Origin: Solobacterium sp.
Lineage (GTDB): Bacteria; Bacillota_I; Bacilli_A; Erysipelotrichales; Erysipelotrichaceae
NCBI GenBank assembly: GCA_016284975.1
Contig: JAEEPV010000062.1
Location: 1-8,618 of the forward strand
DNA length: 8,618 bases
Reading direction: 5' to 3'
Part shown: in pieces, positions 6,128 through 8,618 of the stretch
Layout: each line of letters opens with the position of its first letter
Position numbering within the stretch: the first letter of the stretch is position 1
The notes under the pieces: generated by a model
Database searches by the model: none
What the model was told of the DNA's origin: nothing
What the model saw: only the letters and a program-made list of their open reading frames with translations
Position numbers and translations under genes: made by a program

Positions 6128-6143
6128 AGTAAACCGGTATTGA
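6128..6143. promoter_or_regulatory. Operator-like box E
   Basis: AGTAAACCGGTATTGA has a perfect left half (AGTAAACCGGT, 6128-6138) that is the exact inverted copy of 6050-6060. It is 12 of 16 overall. It lies upstream of the candidate promoter of the binding-protein gene. Confidence 0.5.
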
Positions 6144-6170
6144 AACAAAAACTCCTTAAAAAAACTTGCA

Positions 6171-6184
6171 AAAATACGTATTTT
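6171..6184. repeat. 14-bp perfect palindrome
   Basis: AAAATACGTATTTT is fully self-complementary and directly precedes the candidate -35 of the binding-protein gene. It could be a regulator site or simply an AT-rich promoter element; nothing else identifies it. Confidence 0.4.
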
Positions 6185-6189
6185 ACGTC

Positions 6190-6245
6190 TTGTTTTATCT
6201 TGCTGCATGTAGTACATTGTGAGTGTGATAACGAAAACGCTTACA
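6190..6245 (+). promoter_or_regulatory. Candidate promoter and cre-like site for the binding-protein gene
   Basis: TTGTTT (6190-6195) and TACATT (6213-6218) with a 17-base spacer are a weak but possible promoter. Just after the expected start, CGAAAACGCTTACA (6232-6245) fits the CcpA cre pattern TGNAANCGNWNNCA except for its first base. A site there would act as a carbon-catabolite roadblock. Both assignments are tentative. Confidence 0.35.
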
Positions 6246-6293
6246 GAAGCTGCACGGAATCATCAAATCAAAACCGAAATAGGAGGAGAAAAA

Positions 6294-7928
6294 ATGAACA
6301 AGAAGTTACTCTCTCTGGTTGCTGCCGCAACACTTCTGCTCACCGGATGTGGTGGAAATGGCGACACTGCCGGAACACCTACTGGCGGATCCGTTGACGA
6401 AAACGGCGAGTACCAGCTCGAAACACTCAACATTACAGTTGACGGTACAATCACAGCAACAGTTGATGCCGGGCAGGCAGAATTCGTTGAGCAGTGGGAG
6501 AAAGCAGTTTCCGAAAAAATCGGACACCCGATCAAGCTCAATATCACTCAGCTCGATCATTCCGACTACTCTGGAACAGTATCCAGAACTCTGACAACCG
6601 GCCAGCCGGGCGATGCAGGATATCCTGATGCCCTGATCATGTCCGCTTCCATGCTGAGACAGTATCAGACAACCGGACTCCTCTGGAACCTTGCAGATGC
6701 ATATGACAACGCAGAATTCCAGAGCCGTATCAAACTTCCGGCAATCAACATGAACCTTCGCACAGCTGACGGCGAACAGTACGGCTTCTCTCCGACATAC
6801 GGAAACGGATGTGTTACATACATCAAGAAGGGCTGGCTGGATGCAGTTGGAAAAACAGTTGATGACATCAAGACATTTGATGACTACTATGAACTTCTCA
6901 AGGCATTCACGAAAGAAGATCCGGATGGCGACGGCACAGACAAGACATACGGTGTAATCGCAGCCGGCTTCGCAAAACTCGATGAAGCTCCTTATATCAA
7001 CTACATGCCGGAATTCTGGCAGGGTGCATATCCTTCCTTCTATCCGAAAGATGGCAAATGGGTTGACGGATTCACAGAAGATGCAACAGTTGCAGCTCTG
7101 ACAAGACTGAATAAGGCTTACAAAGATGGTCTGATCGATCCGGATACCGAAGAAGCAGGCACAAAGCAGGCTCGTGAAAAGTACTTCTCCAATGACCAGA
7201 CAACATCGGAAGGTGCGTTCACATACTGGGCAGGCACATGGCTGAGAACACTCACCGACAACATGAACAAGAACGAAGTCAAGGACCAGAACGGTGAACT
7301 CGAGTCTCTGGTAATGCTTCCTCCGATTAAGGAAATCAAGGACACAGTCGGCGGCTATATCAACCGTGAAGCTCCGGTCTGGGTCATTACCGATGACGGC
7401 GACGGCAACGACGCACGTGAAAAGGCAATCTTCGAAGCACTGTTTGAAACAATGCTCGACGGTGACAAGGTTCAGACACTCTGGACATACGGTGCAGAAG
7501 GCGTTCACTGGTCCACAGATGCAGAAGAATTCGTTCTCAACGCTGGCGATGCAGAAAAGGAAAAGAAGTATTCCTACGAAGCAGGCACATTCCACCTGAG
7601 ACCGAATCCGAACGATCCGAACTCCCTCTGGAAGAAGAACCACCTCGATGCAGTTCTTGTTATCGCTCCGCTCACAAACGGATACGTTGACAACGATGAG
7701 CTCATCCAGGAAGGCAATGCATTCTTCACAGAAAACTGTGTAGATGCTTATCCTGCAGCATCCTCTGCAACACTGACAGAACGTGAAGCAGACCTCGCAG
7801 AAGCGAAGAAGGCGCTCATGAACAAGGCAGTCGTTGGTGAGATCACACCGGAAGAAGCAGTTCAGCAGTACAAAGACGAGTGGGGCTCCATCTCCGATCA
7901 GATCGTTGAAGAGCTGAATGCTCAGTAA
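6294..7928 (+). CDS. Lipoprotein extracellular solute-binding protein (LplA/YtcQ-like, ABC sugar uptake)
   Basis: The 544-residue protein captures an oligosaccharide outside the cell and delivers it to an ABC importer. It begins with a lipoprotein signal peptide (MNKKLLSLVAAATLLLTGC); the lipobox LLTGC places the lipidated cysteine at residue 19, followed by a Gly/Asp/Thr-rich linker. Family signs are the calcium-loop-like DPDGDG...TYG (209-220) and YGAEGVHWS (399-407). The length of 500-560 residues matches LplA/YtcQ-type binding proteins that work with LplB/YteP permeases. The start at 6294 is set by AGGAGG (6281-6286), seven bases upstream, and the signal peptide; an upstream in-frame ATG at 6219 would bury the signal. 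Codon choice is strongly skewed (ACA for Thr, GCA for Ala, TCC for Ser), more than in neighbours, as expected for an abundant protein. Ligand is not readable; the shared boxes with uronate genes suggest oligogalacturonides or rhamnogalacturonan pieces. Confidence 0.93.
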   Translation: MNKKLLSLVAAATLLLTGCGGNGDTAGTPTGGSVDENGEYQLETLNITVDGTITATVDAGQAEFVEQWEKAVSEKIGHPIKLNITQLDHSDYSGTVSRTLTTGQPGDAGYPDALIMSASMLRQYQTTGLLWNLADAYDNAEFQSRIKLPAINMNLRTADGEQYGFSPTYGNGCVTYIKKGWLDAVGKTVDDIKTFDDYYELLKAFTKEDPDGDGTDKTYGVIAAGFAKLDEAPYINYMPEFWQGAYPSFYPKDGKWVDGFTEDATVAALTRLNKAYKDGLIDPDTEEAGTKQAREKYFSNDQTTSEGAFTYWAGTWLRTLTDNMNKNEVKDQNGELESLVMLPPIKEIKDTVGGYINREAPVWVITDDGDGNDAREKAIFEALFETMLDGDKVQTLWTYGAEGVHWSTDAEEFVLNAGDAEKEKKYSYEAGTFHLRPNPNDPNSLWKKNHLDAVLVIAPLTNGYVDNDELIQEGNAFFTENCVDAYPAASSATLTEREADLAEAKKALMNKAVVGEITPEEAVQQYKDEWGSISDQIVEELNAQ

Positions 7929-7967
7929 TCGCATCATCCTGAAACGTTACATCTGAATGAGTAAATA

Positions 7968-8010
7968 CATATCCTGCTTCCGAACGAACGGGAAGCAGGA
8001 TATGTTTCTC
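7968..8010 (+). terminator. Strong stem-loop between binding-protein and permease genes
   Basis: CATATCCTGCTTCC (7968-7981) pairs perfectly over 14 bp with 7991-8004 around a nine-base loop, followed only by TTTCTC. A strong stem with a poor U run after a binding-protein gene typically protects the upstream message and lets only part of transcription reach the permease genes. A smaller stem (8023-8029/8038-8044) follows before the permease ribosome binding site. Confidence 0.65.
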
Positions 8011-8079
8011 TAAAGATCACCATTCATCGCTATCATTCGATGAAGAATCACGAAAAATCAGTTCTACGGAGAATAAACT

Positions 8080-8618
8080 ATGAGTAAGAATGAAAATTCA
8101 ACGGGAGTGAAAACAACAACGTACGTTGCGCCGAAAAAGACGCTTCTTCAGAGAATCAAGCCGTACACCGGTTTCTATCTGATGTTTCTTCCTGTATTTA
8201 TTTTTGTACTGATTGTGTACTACTGGCCGATGCTTGGTGTCCGGTATGCGTTCTACAGCTACAAGCTGAGAGATATTCACTGGGTCGGCCTTGCAAATTT
8301 CACAAAACTGTTCGCAGAAAAGGAATTCTGGGCTGCATTCTCGAATACCCTTGTTCTGTCAGTTGGTAAATTGCTTCTGAACACATTTGTCGCAGTTATC
8401 ATTTCGATCTTCCTGAACGAAATGCTTAATCTCTTCTGCAAGAAATTTGTTCAGACAGTAATCTACCTGCCTCACTTCATGTCCTGGGCAGTTGTAGCCG
8501 CAATCTTCACGCTGTTCCTGTCCACATCGTCCACCGGCTTCATCAACGAAACGCTGAAGAGCTGGGGCTGGATCTCAGAGAGCATAGACTTCCTGCATTC
8601 CAAAGCACTGTGGCGGCC
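8080..8618 (+). CDS. ABC transporter permease, LplB/YteP type (partial, cut by window end)
   Basis: The first 179 residues are present without a stop. After a polar N-terminus, transmembrane segments are visible at about 29-52 (YTGFYLMFLPVFIFVLIVYY), 89-112 and 127-149. The segment FLNEMLNLFCKKFVQTVIYLPHFMSW (111-136) is characteristic of LplB/YteP-type permeases of oligosaccharide importers. WPMLGVRYAFYSYKLRDIHWVGLANF (49-74) matches the family pattern after the first helix. GGAG (8068-8071) lies eight bases before the ATG. It lies 151 bases after the binding-protein gene and should form the importer with it; a second permease (YtcP-like) would be expected next. The missing C-terminus should carry the EAA loop. 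Confidence 0.92.
   Translation, partial: MSKNENSTGVKTTTYVAPKKTLLQRIKPYTGFYLMFLPVFIFVLIVYYWPMLGVRYAFYSYKLRDIHWVGLANFTKLFAEKEFWAAFSNTLVLSVGKLLLNTFVAVIISIFLNEMLNLFCKKFVQTVIYLPHFMSWAVVAAIFTLFLSTSSTGFINETLKSWGWISESIDFLHSKALWR

Noticed and set aside
6306..7937. Very long open frame antisense to the binding-protein gene (543 codons)
   Set aside because: Its product is improbably rich in cysteine, which results from ACA and GCA codons on the sense strand. It has no ribosome binding site or recognisable domain, while the sense gene has a clear lipoprotein signal and family motifs.

Overview
The window looks like a chromosomal segment of a Gram-positive gut- or rumen-type bacterium (Bacillota). The reasons are strong AGGAGG-type ribosome binding sites, sigma-A-like promoter hexamers, a lipoprotein solute-binding protein with an LplB/YteP-type permease, and moderate GC. 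The family within Bacillota cannot be fixed from sequence alone; a Lachnospiraceae- or Erysipelotrichaceae-like gut lineage is only a guess. The main theme is uptake and breakdown of pectin-derived uronates.

Region 1 (1 to about 1030) is accessory DNA. A roughly 330-base non-coding stretch is full of perfect stems and closes with a textbook terminator (300-327). It is followed by a tyrosine-recombinase gene (423-893) that retains only its N-terminal and core-binding part. The catalytic domain is gone, and the broken end runs directly into five 13-base direct repeats placed every 22-23 bases (876-977), then a 10-bp inverted repeat and a T-rich tract.

Region 2 (1071-4509) is the uronate isomerase block. 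uxaC is on the minus strand with its own terminator. It is divergent from kduI and a pectin methylesterase gene on the plus strand, which appear to form an operon. UxaC isomerises saturated galacturonate/glucuronate, KduI isomerises the product of unsaturated uronates, and the esterase removes methyl groups. The esterase has no signal peptide and lacks the usual first beta-helix turns, so it probably acts in the cytoplasm on imported oligomers.

Region 3 (4512-5903, minus strand) is a cytoplasmic beta-lactamase-fold serine hydrolase, convergent with the esterase gene. Region 4 (6294-8618) is a highly expressed-looking lipoprotein solute-binding protein and the start of its ABC permease, cut by the window end. 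A 14-bp perfect hairpin separates the two.

The two divergent intergenic regions share a 16-bp palindromic box close to AGTAAACCGGTTTACT: two copies between uxaC and kduI, three between the hydrolase and the binding-protein gene. This suggests that one regulator, probably of the LacI type, controls all five or six catabolic and transport genes. The regulator gene is not in the window. The most novel-looking material is the structured non-coding region at the left edge, the 22-bp-phased repeat array and the shared-operator regulon.
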